Shown here piece after piece: positions 16,473 through 25,457 of a stretch of DNA of 59,500 nucleotides. Within the stretch, counting starts at the first letter, position 1; every line of letters starts with the position of its first letter. Location: the NCBI GenBank assembly GCA_030448105.1, contig JAUJNP010000003.1:193151-252650 (forward strand), read 5' to 3'. The notes below the pieces were generated by a model. It was not told the DNA's origin. It did not search any database and worked only from the letters and a program-made list of their open reading frames with translations. The translations under genes and the position numbers were made by a program. Source of the stretch: Acidimicrobiales bacterium. Its GTDB lineage: Bacteria > Actinomycetota > Acidimicrobiia > Acidimicrobiales > Iamiaceae.

Positions 16473-17270
16473 GTGGCCAGGCCCAAGGAGGTGCGGGCAG
16501 CAGGTGAGCAGGCCGTCGCCGGCTGGCGACGGGGGCTCGAGGAGCGGGTGGCGGACCTCATCCGGCGGGATCCCGAACGGGCCGCCAGCGCGGTGGAGAT
16601 GGGCATCATCGACCGCAACTGGCTGGAGCGCCCGGGCGAGCACCCGGTGCGCTCGGCCACTCCCGTGCAGGTGGTGCAGCGCTTCCTCGAGCGCTCCGTG
16701 GAGCAGCGTCCGTCGGTGGTCAACACCGTCGGACTCAACACGCTCCAACTGCTGGCGTGGTCGGGTGACGACGCGCGGGACACCGCGCCCTCCACGGTGG
16801 CGGTGGTGTTCACCGACCTCGAGGGGTTCACCCGGTTCACCGCGGAGGAGGGGGACGAGGCCGCCCTCGCCCTCCTGGCCGACCACCACCGGACGGTGGG
16901 CCCGGTGGTGCGCAGCCGCGGCGGGCGGGTGGTCAAGCGGCTGGGCGACGGCCTCATGCTCGCCTTCCCCAGCGCCGAGTCGGCCGTGCTGGGCGCCACC
17001 GAGCTGCTCGACTGCGCCCCGGCCCCGCTGCGCATGCGGTCCGGCGTGCACGCCGGCGAAGCCGCCGTCTCCCGCGACGACATGGTCGGGCACGTGGTCA
17101 ACGTGGCCGCCCGGGTCACCGAGCAGGCACGGGGCGGTGAGGTGTTGGCCACCACCGACGTCCGTGACCTGGTGGGCGAGCTGCCCGGCGTGCACTTCGG
17201 CCGGGCCCGGCAGCTGCGGCTCAAGGGCGTGGGAGGGTCGGTGGCCGTTTGCACCGTCCGGCCGGGATGA
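16473..17270 (+). CDS. Class III adenylate/guanylate cyclase
   Basis: A 265-residue soluble cyclase. An N-terminal helical domain of about 90 residues, containing VVNTVGLNTLQLLAW, precedes the catalytic domain. Metal ligands are visible in VVFTDLEGFTRFT and in KRLGDGLMLAF, whose Lys is the purine-selecting position. NVAARVTEQARGGEV carries the Asn and Arg used for substrate orientation and transition-state stabilisation. All the key residues are present, so it should be active. The purine choice (ATP or GTP) needs testing. Its stop overlaps the DUF2332 start as ATGA. Confidence 0.88.
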   Translation: MARPKEVRAAGEQAVAGWRRGLEERVADLIRRDPERAASAVEMGIIDRNWLERPGEHPVRSATPVQVVQRFLERSVEQRPSVVNTVGLNTLQLLAWSGDDARDTAPSTVAVVFTDLEGFTRFTAEEGDEAALALLADHHRTVGPVVRSRGGRVVKRLGDGLMLAFPSAESAVLGATELLDCAPAPLRMRSGVHAGEAAVSRDDMVGHVVNVAARVTEQARGGEVLATTDVRDLVGELPGVHFGRARQLRLKGVGGSVAVCTVRPG

Positions 17271-18349
17271 CCACCGCTGGTCGGGCCGGTGGCGACCAAC
17301 GGGCCCGACCCCGGGGCCGGCCGGCCGACCTCGACCGAGTGCTGGAAGGACAGCGCGACGGCTGCCGGGAGATCGGTTCCGAGCTCTACGCCCGCCTGCT
17401 CGACCGCATCCTGGAGCGGGTGCACGACCCGGGGCCGGTACGGGACCTGCTCGCGCCCCACGCCGCCGACAGCTTCGGTTCCGCTCTGGCCCTGCGGTTC
17501 CTCGGGGCGGTGCACCGGGTGGTGCTGGAGGGCCGGGCGCCCGAGCTCGGCTCCCACTACCCCTCCGTCGGCGGCACGCCCGGGCCAGGCCTGGAGGATG
17601 CCTTCGAGGCCACCGTCGCCGAGCACGTCGCCGAGCTGGCGGTGCGCATCGCCGACGGCGTCCAGACCAACGAGGTCGGCCGCTCGGCGTCGTTGCTGGG
17701 GGCGCTCCTGGAGGTGGCGTCTCTCGGCCTGCCCCTGCGGGTGTTCGAGGCCGGCGCCAGCGCGGGGCTCAACCTGCGATGGGACTACTACCGCTACGAA
17801 GCCGGCGGGACCGCCTTCGGCGACCCGGCCTCGCCCGTGCGCTTCGTCGACTCGTGGACCAGCAGCGCGCCCCGCCTCGACCAGCCGTGCCTGGTGGTGG
17901 AGCGGAGGGGCTGCGACCGCTCACCCATCGACGCCACCACCGAGGACGGCCGCCTCACCCTGCGGTCCTACGTGTGGCCCGACCTGGTGGAGCGCTTCAC
18001 CCGGCTGGACGCCGCCATCGAGGTGGCCCGCCGGGTACCTGCGCCGGTCGACGCCGCCGATGCACCGGGGTGGGTGGCCGAACGGCTGGCCCGACCGGCG
18101 CCCGGGACCTCCACCGTGGTGATGCACTCGATCGTGCAGCAGTACCTCGGCCGGGAGGCACGGCAGGCGATGATCGACGCCATCGTGGCCGCCGGCGCCG
18201 CCGCCTCCCCTGACGCACCGCTGGCCTGGGTGAGGATGGAGCCCGGCCACGACGGCGCCGAGGTGCGCTGCACGATCTGGCCCGCCGGCGAGGAGCGCCT
18301 CCTCGCCATCAGCGGCTACCACGGTCCGCCCATCCGGTGGGTGGGTTGA
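17267..18349 (+). CDS. DUF2332 family protein
   Basis: A 360-residue DUF2332 protein of unknown function, a family found mainly in actinobacteria. Characteristic stretches are GRSASLLGALLEVASLGLPLRVFEAGASAGLNLRWDYYRYE and, later, VVMHSIVQQYLG. The FEAGASAGLNL part resembles the glycine-rich loop of Rossmann-type methyltransferases, which suggests a nucleotide or SAM fold, but this is inference. The ATG overlaps the cyclase stop, so the two are translated together and could share a signalling role. The gene is convergent with the PAP2 gene, 9 bp apart. Confidence 0.82.
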   Translation: MTTAGRAGGDQRARPRGRPADLDRVLEGQRDGCREIGSELYARLLDRILERVHDPGPVRDLLAPHAADSFGSALALRFLGAVHRVVLEGRAPELGSHYPSVGGTPGPGLEDAFEATVAEHVAELAVRIADGVQTNEVGRSASLLGALLEVASLGLPLRVFEAGASAGLNLRWDYYRYEAGGTAFGDPASPVRFVDSWTSSAPRLDQPCLVVERRGCDRSPIDATTEDGRLTLRSYVWPDLVERFTRLDAAIEVARRVPAPVDAADAPGWVAERLARPAPGTSTVVMHSIVQQYLGREARQAMIDAIVAAGAAASPDAPLAWVRMEPGHDGAEVRCTIWPAGEERLLAISGYHGPPIRWVG

Positions 18350-18358
18350 AGGTGGGCG

Positions 18359-19210
18359 TTACGGGGCGAGCGCGGCCTCGGGTGACTCCGCTCGGGCTTG
18401 GAGGCGGCGTTCCACCAGGGCGGCCGCCCGGGAACCGATCCACCACCCGCCGGCCAGCGCCGCCCAGCCGCCGACCGCGTCGAGCCAGTAGTGGTTGCCG
18501 GTGATGAGGATGCAGAACACCGTCACCCCCGGGTAGGCGACCACGAGAGCCTTGGCCCAGCGCCGCCGGACGAGGGGGAAGAGGACGATGGCGCACCACG
18601 TCGACCAGCCGGTGTGCATGCTCGGCATGGCCGCGTACTGGTTGGACACCTTGGCCATGGCGCCCGAGCCGAACGACCAGAGCCCGCCGTGCACGGCGAG
18701 GGTGTCGACCACCTGGTAGCCGTGGCAGCCCTTCTCCTGCTGGTAGCAGGCGCCGTACCGGGTGGTGTCGTCGAGCAGTCGGGGCGGCATGAGCGTGAAG
18801 GTGGCGAAGCCGACGAGGGCCAGCGCGGTCATGGCCGCCAGGGTGTTGCGCCACACCGGATAGCGGTCAGGCTGGCGCCGGAAGAGCCACGCCAGGGCGG
18901 CGATGGTGACGACGAAGTGGGCCGTGCCGTAGTAGATGTTCCAGGCCCGGATCCACCCCAGGCCTGGCAGATCCAGGTACCAGCGCTGCAGCGCCGGCTC
19001 GAACCAGAGGCCGATGGCCCGCTGCACCGCGATCACGTCCTTGGCGTGCCCGAAGGCGTTGGCCACCGCCTCCCGTCCGGCACCGCCGGCCGAGCCGAAG
19101 GTGTTTCGCACGGCCGAGTACACGAGGTAGAAGACACCGATGTAGAGGAGCTCGCGCCACCAGCGCAGGCGCCGGCCCGATTCGGTCGCGGGCGGTTCCC
19201 GCCGGTTCAT
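18359..19210 (-). CDS. PAP2-superfamily membrane phosphatase/transferase
   Basis: A 283-residue polytopic protein with about six helices and the PAP2 active-site motifs. AMPSMHTGWSTW contains motif 2 and TGNHYWLDAVGGWAA motif 3 with the His and Asp of the catalytic relay. The form of these motifs is that of the PAP2_3 group, which includes inositol-phosphorylceramide-synthase-like transferases, rather than soluble acid phosphatases. It would act on a lipid phosphate or phospholipid head group at the outer membrane face. ATG overlaps the stop of the upstream flippase-like gene (4 bp), so the two work or at least are expressed together. Confidence 0.85.
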   Translation of the reverse strand: MNRREPPATESGRRLRWWRELLYIGVFYLVYSAVRNTFGSAGGAGREAVANAFGHAKDVIAVQRAIGLWFEPALQRWYLDLPGLGWIRAWNIYYGTAHFVVTIAALAWLFRRQPDRYPVWRNTLAAMTALALVGFATFTLMPPRLLDDTTRYGACYQQEKGCHGYQVVDTLAVHGGLWSFGSGAMAKVSNQYAAMPSMHTGWSTWCAIVLFPLVRRRWAKALVVAYPGVTVFCILITGNHYWLDAVGGWAALAGGWWIGSRAAALVERRLQARAESPEAALAP

Positions 19211-20184
19211 GCCGCCGCCCGCCGCCGGCGACCCCCGACCGCGAAGGACGGCGCCCCCAGCAGGCTGACCAGCAGGTTGAGCAGGTAGAGCAGCAGCCCG
19301 AGGGCGATGGCCTGCTCGCCGGGCACGCCGAGGGGCTGGAGGAACAGCACGAACAGGCCCTCGCGCACCCCGAGGCCCGAGATGCTGATGGGCAGGACCT
19401 GGGCGATCGCCACCGCCGGGAAGAAGGCGAGCAGGGCGGTGGGTCCGGCGTCGGGGATGCCGACGGCGCGGGCGGCCAGCACGGCCGCCAACACCAGGCA
19501 GAGCTGGTACAGGAAGCCGACCGCCACGACGTTGGCGGCTCGGCCGGGGTGGCGGCGCAGGCGCTCCAGGCCGAGGCTGACGGCGGCGAGGAATCGGCGC
19601 CAGCCCCGCTCGGCGTCCACCTCCCGGTAGCGGTGACTGGCCACCGCCACCACCAGCAGCACGAGCATGACGAGGGTGCCGGCCGACAGCGCCAGGGCCA
19701 CCTGGGTGGCGCGCCCGAGGTGGCGCAGCCCGGGGTTGACGGCGAAGCCGACGAAGGTGATGACAGGGAGGACCACCCAGCCCGTGAGGCGTTCGAGCAC
19801 GACCGAGGCGAAGCTGGTGGGCGACTGCTCCGGGCCGACGTCACGGGACAATCGGCTCACCCGCAGCACGTCACCCCCGATGGTGGTGGGCAGCACGTTG
19901 GCCACGAACTGGCCGGCGAGGTAGTGCGACAGCAGCCGCTGCAGCCGGCTCGGCTGGCCGAGGGCGGTCAGCACCGTCTGCCAGCGCAGGGCCGACAGCA
20001 CGATCCCGAGGAGGGTCAGGGCGGCGGCGCCGCCGAGGTACAAGGCCGTGTGCCGGTTCCACTGCGGCAGGTCGGGGCTGCGGGACTTGCCGATCTTCAC
20101 GACGAGGAACCACAGCATCGCCCCGCTCACCGCCAGGCGGGCCACCAGCACCATCGACTTCTTGCCTGCCGTCGGCGAGGACAC
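19207..20184 (-). CDS. LPG-synthase-type membrane protein (UPF0104, flippase-like)
   Basis: A 325-residue protein with about eight membrane helices, matching the lysylphosphatidylglycerol synthase membrane domain (UPF0104/AglD-like). Typical family segments are LPTTIGGDVLRVSRLSRD after the third helix and QVLPISISGLGVREGLFVLFL later. There is no aminoacyl-transferase domain, so it is probably a lipid flippase or helper rather than MprF. The start is GTG at 20184. A minus-strand TAGAGT (20224-20219) could be its -10. It is coupled to the PAP2 gene by a 4-bp overlap. Confidence 0.85.
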   Translation of the reverse strand: MSSPTAGKKSMVLVARLAVSGAMLWFLVVKIGKSRSPDLPQWNRHTALYLGGAAALTLLGIVLSALRWQTVLTALGQPSRLQRLLSHYLAGQFVANVLPTTIGGDVLRVSRLSRDVGPEQSPTSFASVVLERLTGWVVLPVITFVGFAVNPGLRHLGRATQVALALSAGTLVMLVLLVVAVASHRYREVDAERGWRRFLAAVSLGLERLRRHPGRAANVVAVGFLYQLCLVLAAVLAARAVGIPDAGPTALLAFFPAVAIAQVLPISISGLGVREGLFVLFLQPLGVPGEQAIALGLLLYLLNLLVSLLGAPSFAVGGRRRRAAA

Positions 20185-20266
20185 CGGGCCGCACCCCCGT
20201 GCCGTGAGTGGGTGCTCAACTCTAGGGGCCGCTCGGCGAGGTCCCGGGCGCGGTTGCGCCGTGGGG

Positions 20267-20279
20267 TAGAACGGCGACG
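20267..20279 (+). promoter_or_regulatory. Leaderless -10-like element of alpha/beta hydrolase gene
   Basis: TAGAAC (20267-20272) lies seven bases before the GTG at 20280. The last base departs from TANNNT, so this is the weakest of the leaderless set. Confidence 0.35.
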
Positions 20280-21122
20280 GTGAAGGTGGGTCGGGTGAAC
20301 TCGGGTGCGGTGGAGGTGGCCGTCCTCGAGGCCGGTGCCGGCGGGCGGCCCCTGCTCCTGCTCCACGGCTTCACCGGGGCGAAGGAGGACTTCGCCGACT
20401 GGCTCGACCCGCTGGCCGCTCGGGGGTGGCACGCCGTCGCCCCGGACCACCGCGGCCACGGCGGGAGCGATGCCCCCGGGACCGAGGCCGACTACTCCCT
20501 CGCCACCTTGGCCAGCGACGCCCTCGGGGTGGCCGACGCCCTCGGGTGGTCCCGCTTCGTGCTCCTCGGCCACTCGATGGGAGGGATGGTGGCCCAGCTG
20601 GTGGCGCTGAAGACGCCGGAGCGCATCCGGGGCCTGGTCCTGATGGACACCGCCCACGGGGCGGTGGAGGGGGTCGACCCCGAGCTGGCCGCCCTGGGGG
20701 TCGAGGTGGCCCGCACCGCCGGTCTGGGGGTGATCGCCGACCTCACCGCCGACCGCCCGAGCCCGCTCTCCACCCCCGCCGACGAGCGGGTCAAGCGGGA
20801 GCGACCCGGCTACGTGGAGTTCGGCGACCGCAAGTTCCGGGCGTGCTCACCGGCCATGTATGCCGCCCTGGTGGTCGAGATGCTCTCCCAACCCGACCGG
20901 CTCGATGCCCTCGCCGCCCTCCACGTGGCCACCCTCGTGGTGGTGGGCGAGCAGGACCGGCCGTTCCTCGAGCCGTGCCGGCGCCTGGCCGCCACCATCC
21001 CCGGGGCCCGCCTGGTGGTGCTGCCCGACGCCGGCCACGGCCCCCAGTTCGAGGCGCCCGAGGCGTGGTGGGAAGCCGTGGCCGGCTTCCTCGACGACGT
21101 GGCCGGCGACACGGCCCAGTGA
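20280..21122 (+). CDS. Alpha/beta hydrolase
   Basis: A 280-residue alpha/beta-hydrolase. The oxyanion-hole motif is LLLHGFTGA, the nucleophile elbow GHSMGG and the catalytic histidine lies in PDAGHGPQFE. The acid is probably the Asp in VVGEQDRPF. A PDHRGHGGSD segment is typical of esterases, lactonases and C-C hydrolases of this fold. The GTG start follows a -10-like hexamer by seven bases. The stop overlaps the start of the TPP enzyme (GTGA), so both proteins may act in one pathway. Confidence 0.85.
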   Translation: MKVGRVNSGAVEVAVLEAGAGGRPLLLLHGFTGAKEDFADWLDPLAARGWHAVAPDHRGHGGSDAPGTEADYSLATLASDALGVADALGWSRFVLLGHSMGGMVAQLVALKTPERIRGLVLMDTAHGAVEGVDPELAALGVEVARTAGLGVIADLTADRPSPLSTPADERVKRERPGYVEFGDRKFRACSPAMYAALVVEMLSQPDRLDALAALHVATLVVVGEQDRPFLEPCRRLAATIPGARLVVLPDAGHGPQFEAPEAWWEAVAGFLDDVAGDTAQ

Positions 21123-22756
21123 GCGAGCCCGAACGGCGGTGGAGCGGGCACGGCGGCGAGCTGGCGGTGGCCGCCCTCCGGGCCTGGGGCGTTGGCGAGC
21201 TGTTCACCCTCTCGGGCGGCCACATCTTCCCGTTCTACGACGGTGCGGTGAAGGGCGGCCCCCCGCTGGGAATCTTCGACGTCCGCCACGAGCAGAGCGC
21301 CACCTTCGCCGCCGAGGGGGTGGCGAAGCTCACCCGCCGTCCCGGGGTGGCGGTGCTGACCGCCGGGCCGGGCATCACCAACGGCGTGAGCGCGGTGACC
21401 ACCGCCCACTTCAACGGCTCGCCGCTCGTCGTGCTCGGCGGTCGAGCACCCCAGCGGCGGTGGGGGTCGGGCTCGCTCCAGGAGTTCGACCACGTGCCCG
21501 TGCTGGCCCCCATCACCAAGCTGGCCGCCACCGTGCCGGACCCGGCCGACATCCCCGCCCTGGTCGACCACGCCATGCGCACCGCCCTCGCACCCCACCG
21601 GGGCCCGGTGTTCCTCGACTTCCCGCTCGACGTGGTCTTCGCCTCCGGTGAGGCGGAGCCGGTGGCCGCCGCCGAGGTCCGGGGCCCCGCCCCCGATCCT
21701 GACGACGTCGATCGGGCGGCGTCGGTGATCGCAGGGGCCGAGCGGCCGGTGCTGATCGCCGGCAGCGACGTGTGGTGGGACGGTGCCGTCGACGAGCTGC
21801 GGGCGGCGGTCGAGGCCCTGCGGGTCCCGGTGTTCGTCAACGGGCTCGGCCGGGGCTGCCTGCCGGCGGACCACGAGCTGGCCTTCGCCCGCACCCGCAG
21901 CCTGGTGAAGACCGACGCCGACGTGGTGGTCGTGGTCGGAACGCCCCTCGACTTCCGCCTCTCGTTCGGCCGGTTCGGTTCAGCCGCCGTGGTGCACGTG
22001 GTCGACAGCCCCGCCCAGCGGGCCGGCCACGTGTCCCCGGCGGTGTCGCCGGCCGGCGATCTCCGCGCCACCCTGGCCGGGCTGGCGAACTGGGTGGGCG
22101 AGCGGGCCGACCACGAACCATGGATCGCCCGGCTCCGCGACGCCGAGACCGCCGCCCGGGCCACCGACGCCCCCCTGCTGGCCGCCGCCGCCGACCCGAT
22201 CAAGCCCACCCGGGTGTACGGCGAGGTCACCCGCCGCCTGGACCGGGATGCGGTGGTGATCTGCGACGGCGGCGACTTCGTCTCCTACGCCGGCAAGTAC
22301 GTCGACTCCTACGAGCCCGGCTGCTGGCTCGACCCGGGACCCTACGGCTGCCTCGGCACCGGGCTCGGCTACGCCATGGCCGCCCGGGTCACCCACCCCG
22401 ACCGGCAGGTGGTGCTGATGCTGGGCGACGGCGCCGCCGGGTTCTCGCTGATGGACGTGGACAGCCTGGTGCGTCACCGCCTACCGGTGGTGATCGTGTG
22501 CGGCAACAACGGCATCTGGGGGCTCGAGAAGCACCCGATGAAGATGCTCTACGGATACGACGTGGCCGCCGACCTCCAGCCCGGCCTCCGCTACGACGAC
22601 GTGGTGCGTGCCCTCGGTGGGGCCGGCGAGACGGTCGAGCGCCCCCGCGACCTCGGGCCCGCCCTGGACCGCGCCTTGGCCGCCGGCGTGCCCTACCTGG
22701 TCAATGTGCTCACCGATCCGTCCGACGCCTACCCGCGGTCGTCCAATCTGGCCTGA
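21119..22756 (+). CDS. Thiamine-pyrophosphate enzyme, acetolactate-synthase-like
   Basis: A 545-residue enzyme of the pyruvate oxidase/acetolactate synthase family with the usual three domains. The N-terminal PYR domain has the catalytic glutamate (VRHEQS, Glu58) and the PP domain has the TPP/metal motif GDGAAGFSLMDVDSLVRH ending in CGNNG. The long spacing and the DFPLDVVF ending of the PYR domain resemble 2-hydroxyacyl-CoA lyase and oxalyl-CoA decarboxylase as much as acetolactate synthase. No small regulatory subunit (ilvN) is nearby, so branched-chain amino acid synthesis is unlikely to be the role. Confidence 0.85.
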   Translation: MSEPERRWSGHGGELAVAALRAWGVGELFTLSGGHIFPFYDGAVKGGPPLGIFDVRHEQSATFAAEGVAKLTRRPGVAVLTAGPGITNGVSAVTTAHFNGSPLVVLGGRAPQRRWGSGSLQEFDHVPVLAPITKLAATVPDPADIPALVDHAMRTALAPHRGPVFLDFPLDVVFASGEAEPVAAAEVRGPAPDPDDVDRAASVIAGAERPVLIAGSDVWWDGAVDELRAAVEALRVPVFVNGLGRGCLPADHELAFARTRSLVKTDADVVVVVGTPLDFRLSFGRFGSAAVVHVVDSPAQRAGHVSPAVSPAGDLRATLAGLANWVGERADHEPWIARLRDAETAARATDAPLLAAAADPIKPTRVYGEVTRRLDRDAVVICDGGDFVSYAGKYVDSYEPGCWLDPGPYGCLGTGLGYAMAARVTHPDRQVVLMLGDGAAGFSLMDVDSLVRHRLPVVIVCGNNGIWGLEKHPMKMLYGYDVAADLQPGLRYDDVVRALGGAGETVERPRDLGPALDRALAAGVPYLVNVLTDPSDAYPRSSNLA

Positions 22757-22804
22757 AGGCGAACGCAAGCTGACTGGTTGGTTTCGGGCCGAGCGGCATC
22801 GCGG

Positions 22805-22832
22805 TACGTTCTGACCGACCCGTCCGAGGGGA
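22805..22832 (+). promoter_or_regulatory. Promoter and ribosome-binding site of sugar ABC operon
   Basis: TACGTT (22805-22810) is a -10 candidate. GAGGGGA (22826-22832) is a good ribosome-binding site four bases before the ATG. This is a leadered gene, unlike the leaderless set. No clear -35 or operator is visible. Confidence 0.4.
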
Positions 22833-22836
22833 CTCG

Positions 22837-24051
22837 ATGGCCGGAGTGCAGCTCGAGGGTGTGAGCAAGGTCTATGCCGACGGCACCCGGGCGGTCGACG
22901 GCCTCGACCTCACCGTCGACGACGGCGAGTTCGTGGTGCTGGTGGGCCCGTCCGGGTGCGGCAAGACCACCGCGCTGCGGATGGTGGCGGGGCTGGAGGA
23001 GATCAGCGAGGGTGAGGTCCGCATCGGCGACCGGGTGGTGAACCGGGTGCCGCCCAAGGACCGCGACATCGCCATGGTCTTCCAGAACTACGCGCTCTAC
23101 CCACACCTCACGGTGGGCGAGAACATGGGGTTCAGCCTGAAACTGCGCAAGGTCGCCAAGGCCACGATCCAGCAACGGGTGCGCGAGGCGGCCCAGGTGC
23201 TCGGGATCGAGGAGTTCCTCGACCGCAAGCCCCGAAACCTCTCCGGAGGCCAGCGCCAGCGGGTGGCCATGGGGCGGGCCATCGTGCGGGAGCCGGCGGC
23301 GTTCCTGATGGACGAACCGCTGTCCAACCTCGACGCCAAGCTGCGGGTGCAGATGCGGGCCGAGATCGCCCGCATCCAGCGCGACCTGGCCACTACCACG
23401 ATCTACGTCACCCACGACCAGACCGAGGCCATGACCATGGCCGACCGGGTGGCGGTCATGAAGAAGGGGCTGCTCCAGCAGTTGGCGGCCCCCCAGGAGC
23501 TCTACGACCGCCCCACCAACCTCTTCGTGGGCGCATTCATCGGCTCACCGGCCATGAACCTGTTCGAGGCCGGCCTGGAGGAGGCCAACGGTTCACTCTG
23601 GCTGACGTTCGGTAGCCAGCGGGTACGGGTCGCCGACAGCCTGATCGCCGAGCGCCCGGCGCTGCGGGCCCATGCCGGGCGCCGCGTGGTGCTCGGCATC
23701 CGTCCCGAGGAGATGGAGGACGCCGCCATCTCCGCCTCCGGCGACGCCGACACGCGGATCGACGTCGACGTCACCCTGGTCGAGCAGATGGGCGCGGAGG
23801 CCTACGTGCACTTCAACCTCGACGCCCCTCCCGCCGTCACCGAGGACACCAAGGACCTGGCCGCCGAGCTCGGCGCCGAGAAGGCCCAGGCGCTCGAGGC
23901 CCGGGCCAGCCAGTCCCGCAGCGAGTGCGTGGCCCGGGTCAGCCCCCGCACCAAGGCGGCCAAGGGCGAACGCCTCGGCCTGGTGGTCGACACCACCCGG
24001 CTGCACTTCTTCGACCCCGACTCCGGAGGGTCGATCTGGAACGGGCGCTGA
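22837..24051 (+). CDS. Sugar ABC importer ATP-binding protein (MsmK/UgpC type)
   Basis: The ATPase of a CUT1 sugar importer. It has Walker [11 protein letters not shown]-loop FQNYALYPH, signature LSGGQRQR, Walker [15 protein letters not shown] and the switch histidine in [12 protein letters not shown]-terminal TOBE/OB regulatory domain follows from about residue 240, interrupted by a charged stretch (about 330-375) that is longer than usual. It is the first gene of a four-gene operon with binding protein and two permeases; it is encoded with its own transporter rather than being a shared stand-alone ATPase. Confidence 0.93.
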   Translation: MAGVQLEGVSKVYADGTRAVDGLDLTVDDGEFVVLVGPSGCGKTTALRMVAGLEEISEGEVRIGDRVVNRVPPKDRDIAMVFQNYALYPHLTVGENMGFSLKLRKVAKATIQQRVREAAQVLGIEEFLDRKPRNLSGGQRQRVAMGRAIVREPAAFLMDEPLSNLDAKLRVQMRAEIARIQRDLATTTIYVTHDQTEAMTMADRVAVMKKGLLQQLAAPQELYDRPTNLFVGAFIGSPAMNLFEAGLEEANGSLWLTFGSQRVRVADSLIAERPALRAHAGRRVVLGIRPEEMEDAAISASGDADTRIDVDVTLVEQMGAEAYVHFNLDAPPAVTEDTKDLAAELGAEKAQALEARASQSRSECVARVSPRTKAAKGERLGLVVDTTRLHFFDPDSGGSIWNGR

Positions 24052-24115
24052 CGCGGCCCGCCCTCGACACCACACACCCACAACCCACGACACACCGAAG
24101 ACCGAAGGGGCTCAC

Positions 24116-25444
24116 ATGCGACACGGCCGGTCACGACTGCTCATCCTGCTCTGCGCGGTACTGCTGCTCGGGGCGGTGGGCTGCGGCGACGACGAGAAGA
24201 CCGACACCGGCGGGGGCGGAGGTGGCGACGGCCCAGACCTCTCGGGCACCAGCCTGGAGGTCGCCGCGGTGTGGACGGGCACCGAGCAGGAGAACTTCAC
24301 CAAGGTCCTCGAGGCCTTCGAGGAGAAGACCGGCGCCAAGGTGAAGTACACCCCCACCGGCGACGACATCGCCGCCGTCCTCGGTCCCCGGATCAGCGCC
24401 AACAAGCCGCCCGACGTAGCCATCCTCCCCCAGCCGGCCCTGTTCCAGGACTACGCCAGCAAGGGCGAGCTCCAACCCCTCGACGACGTGGTGGGCGACG
24501 CCTACGGGGAGAACTATGCCGACGTGTGGAAGGACCTGGCCACCGTGGAGGGCAAGGTCTACGGCGTCTGGTTCAAGGCCGCCAACAAGTCACTGGTCTG
24601 GTACAACAACGCGCCCTTCGAAGATGCCGGGGTGGAGCCGCCCGAGGACTGGGACGGGTTCGTGGAGACCCTGGAGACCGTCTCGGACTCCGGCATCTCG
24701 CCCTTGTCGGTGGGCGGCAGCGACGGCTGGACCCTCACCGACTGGTTCGAGAACGTCTACCTGTCCTCGGCCGGGGCCGAGAAGTACGACGAGCTCACCA
24801 AGCACGAGATCCCCTGGACCGACCCGTCGGTCAAGGAAGCGCTCGAGCTGCTGTCCAAGGTCTTCACCGAGGACTTCATGGCCGGCGGGTCCAAGGGCGC
24901 GCTGCAGACCGACTTCAACACCTCGGTCACCCAGGTGTTCGCGCCTGAACCCAAGGCCGCCATGGTCTTCGAGGCCGACTTCGTGGCCGGGGTCATCAAG
25001 GACGAGACCGAGGCCGAGCTCGGCACCGACGCCAAGAACTTCGCCTTCCCCTCCGCCGGGGAGGGCGACTCCGCCGTCGTCGGCGGCGGCGACGTGGCCG
25101 TGCAGATGAAGAAGGGCAAGGGCGGCGAGGAGCTGATGAAGTTCCTGGCCAGCCCGGAGGCCGCCCAGGTCTGGGTCGAGCTGGGCGGGTTCATCTCGCC
25201 CAACGAGAGCCTCGACACGGGCGCCTATCCCGACGACCTCACCAAGACCATCGCCGAGAACCTGCTCGACGCGGCCGACAGCGGCAACTTCCGCTTCGAC
25301 CTGTCCGACCAGGTGCCCACCGAGTTCGGCGGCACACCGGGCCGGGGGATGTTCAAGATCCTCCAGGACTTCCTGAGCGACCCCAGCGACGTCGACGGCA
25401 CCGCCGAAGAGCTGGAGAAGGCCGCGGCCGCGGCCCAGAAGTAG
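24116..25444 (+). CDS. Sugar ABC importer substrate-binding lipoprotein
   Basis: A 442-residue type-1 extracellular solute-binding protein. The signal peptide ends in a lipobox (LLGAVGC), followed by a Gly/Asp-rich linker, so it is anchored to the outer membrane face. Family features include EVAAVWTGTEQENFTKVLEAFEEKTGA, KPPDVAILPQPALFQDYASKGEL and VWYNNAPFEDAGVEPPEDW. An AGGGG ribosome-binding site lies five bases before the ATG. The 64-bp leader before it is rich in CACA runs. The sugar is unknown; an alpha-glucoside-type ligand is possible. Confidence 0.92.
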   Translation: MRHGRSRLLILLCAVLLLGAVGCGDDEKTDTGGGGGGDGPDLSGTSLEVAAVWTGTEQENFTKVLEAFEEKTGAKVKYTPTGDDIAAVLGPRISANKPPDVAILPQPALFQDYASKGELQPLDDVVGDAYGENYADVWKDLATVEGKVYGVWFKAANKSLVWYNNAPFEDAGVEPPEDWDGFVETLETVSDSGISPLSVGGSDGWTLTDWFENVYLSSAGAEKYDELTKHEIPWTDPSVKEALELLSKVFTEDFMAGGSKGALQTDFNTSVTQVFAPEPKAAMVFEADFVAGVIKDETEAELGTDAKNFAFPSAGEGDSAVVGGGDVAVQMKKGKGGEELMKFLASPEAAQVWVELGGFISPNESLDTGAYPDDLTKTIAENLLDAADSGNFRFDLSDQVPTEFGGTPGRGMFKILQDFLSDPSDVDGTAEELEKAAAAAQK

Positions 25445-25457
25445 CGGCGGTCGACGG

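Noticed and set aside
14558..17626. One giant minus-strand gene covering dxs and the region antisense to the cyclase
   Set aside because: The extension upstream of the dxs ATG has no family similarity, is antisense to a well-supported cyclase gene, and is the usual long open frame found opposite GC-rich genes.
21119..22756. Catalytic subunit of acetolactate synthase for valine/leucine synthesis (ilvB)
   Set aside because: No ilvN or ilvC is adjacent, it is coupled to a hydrolase, and the motifs fit other TPP enzymes equally well, so no symbol was given.
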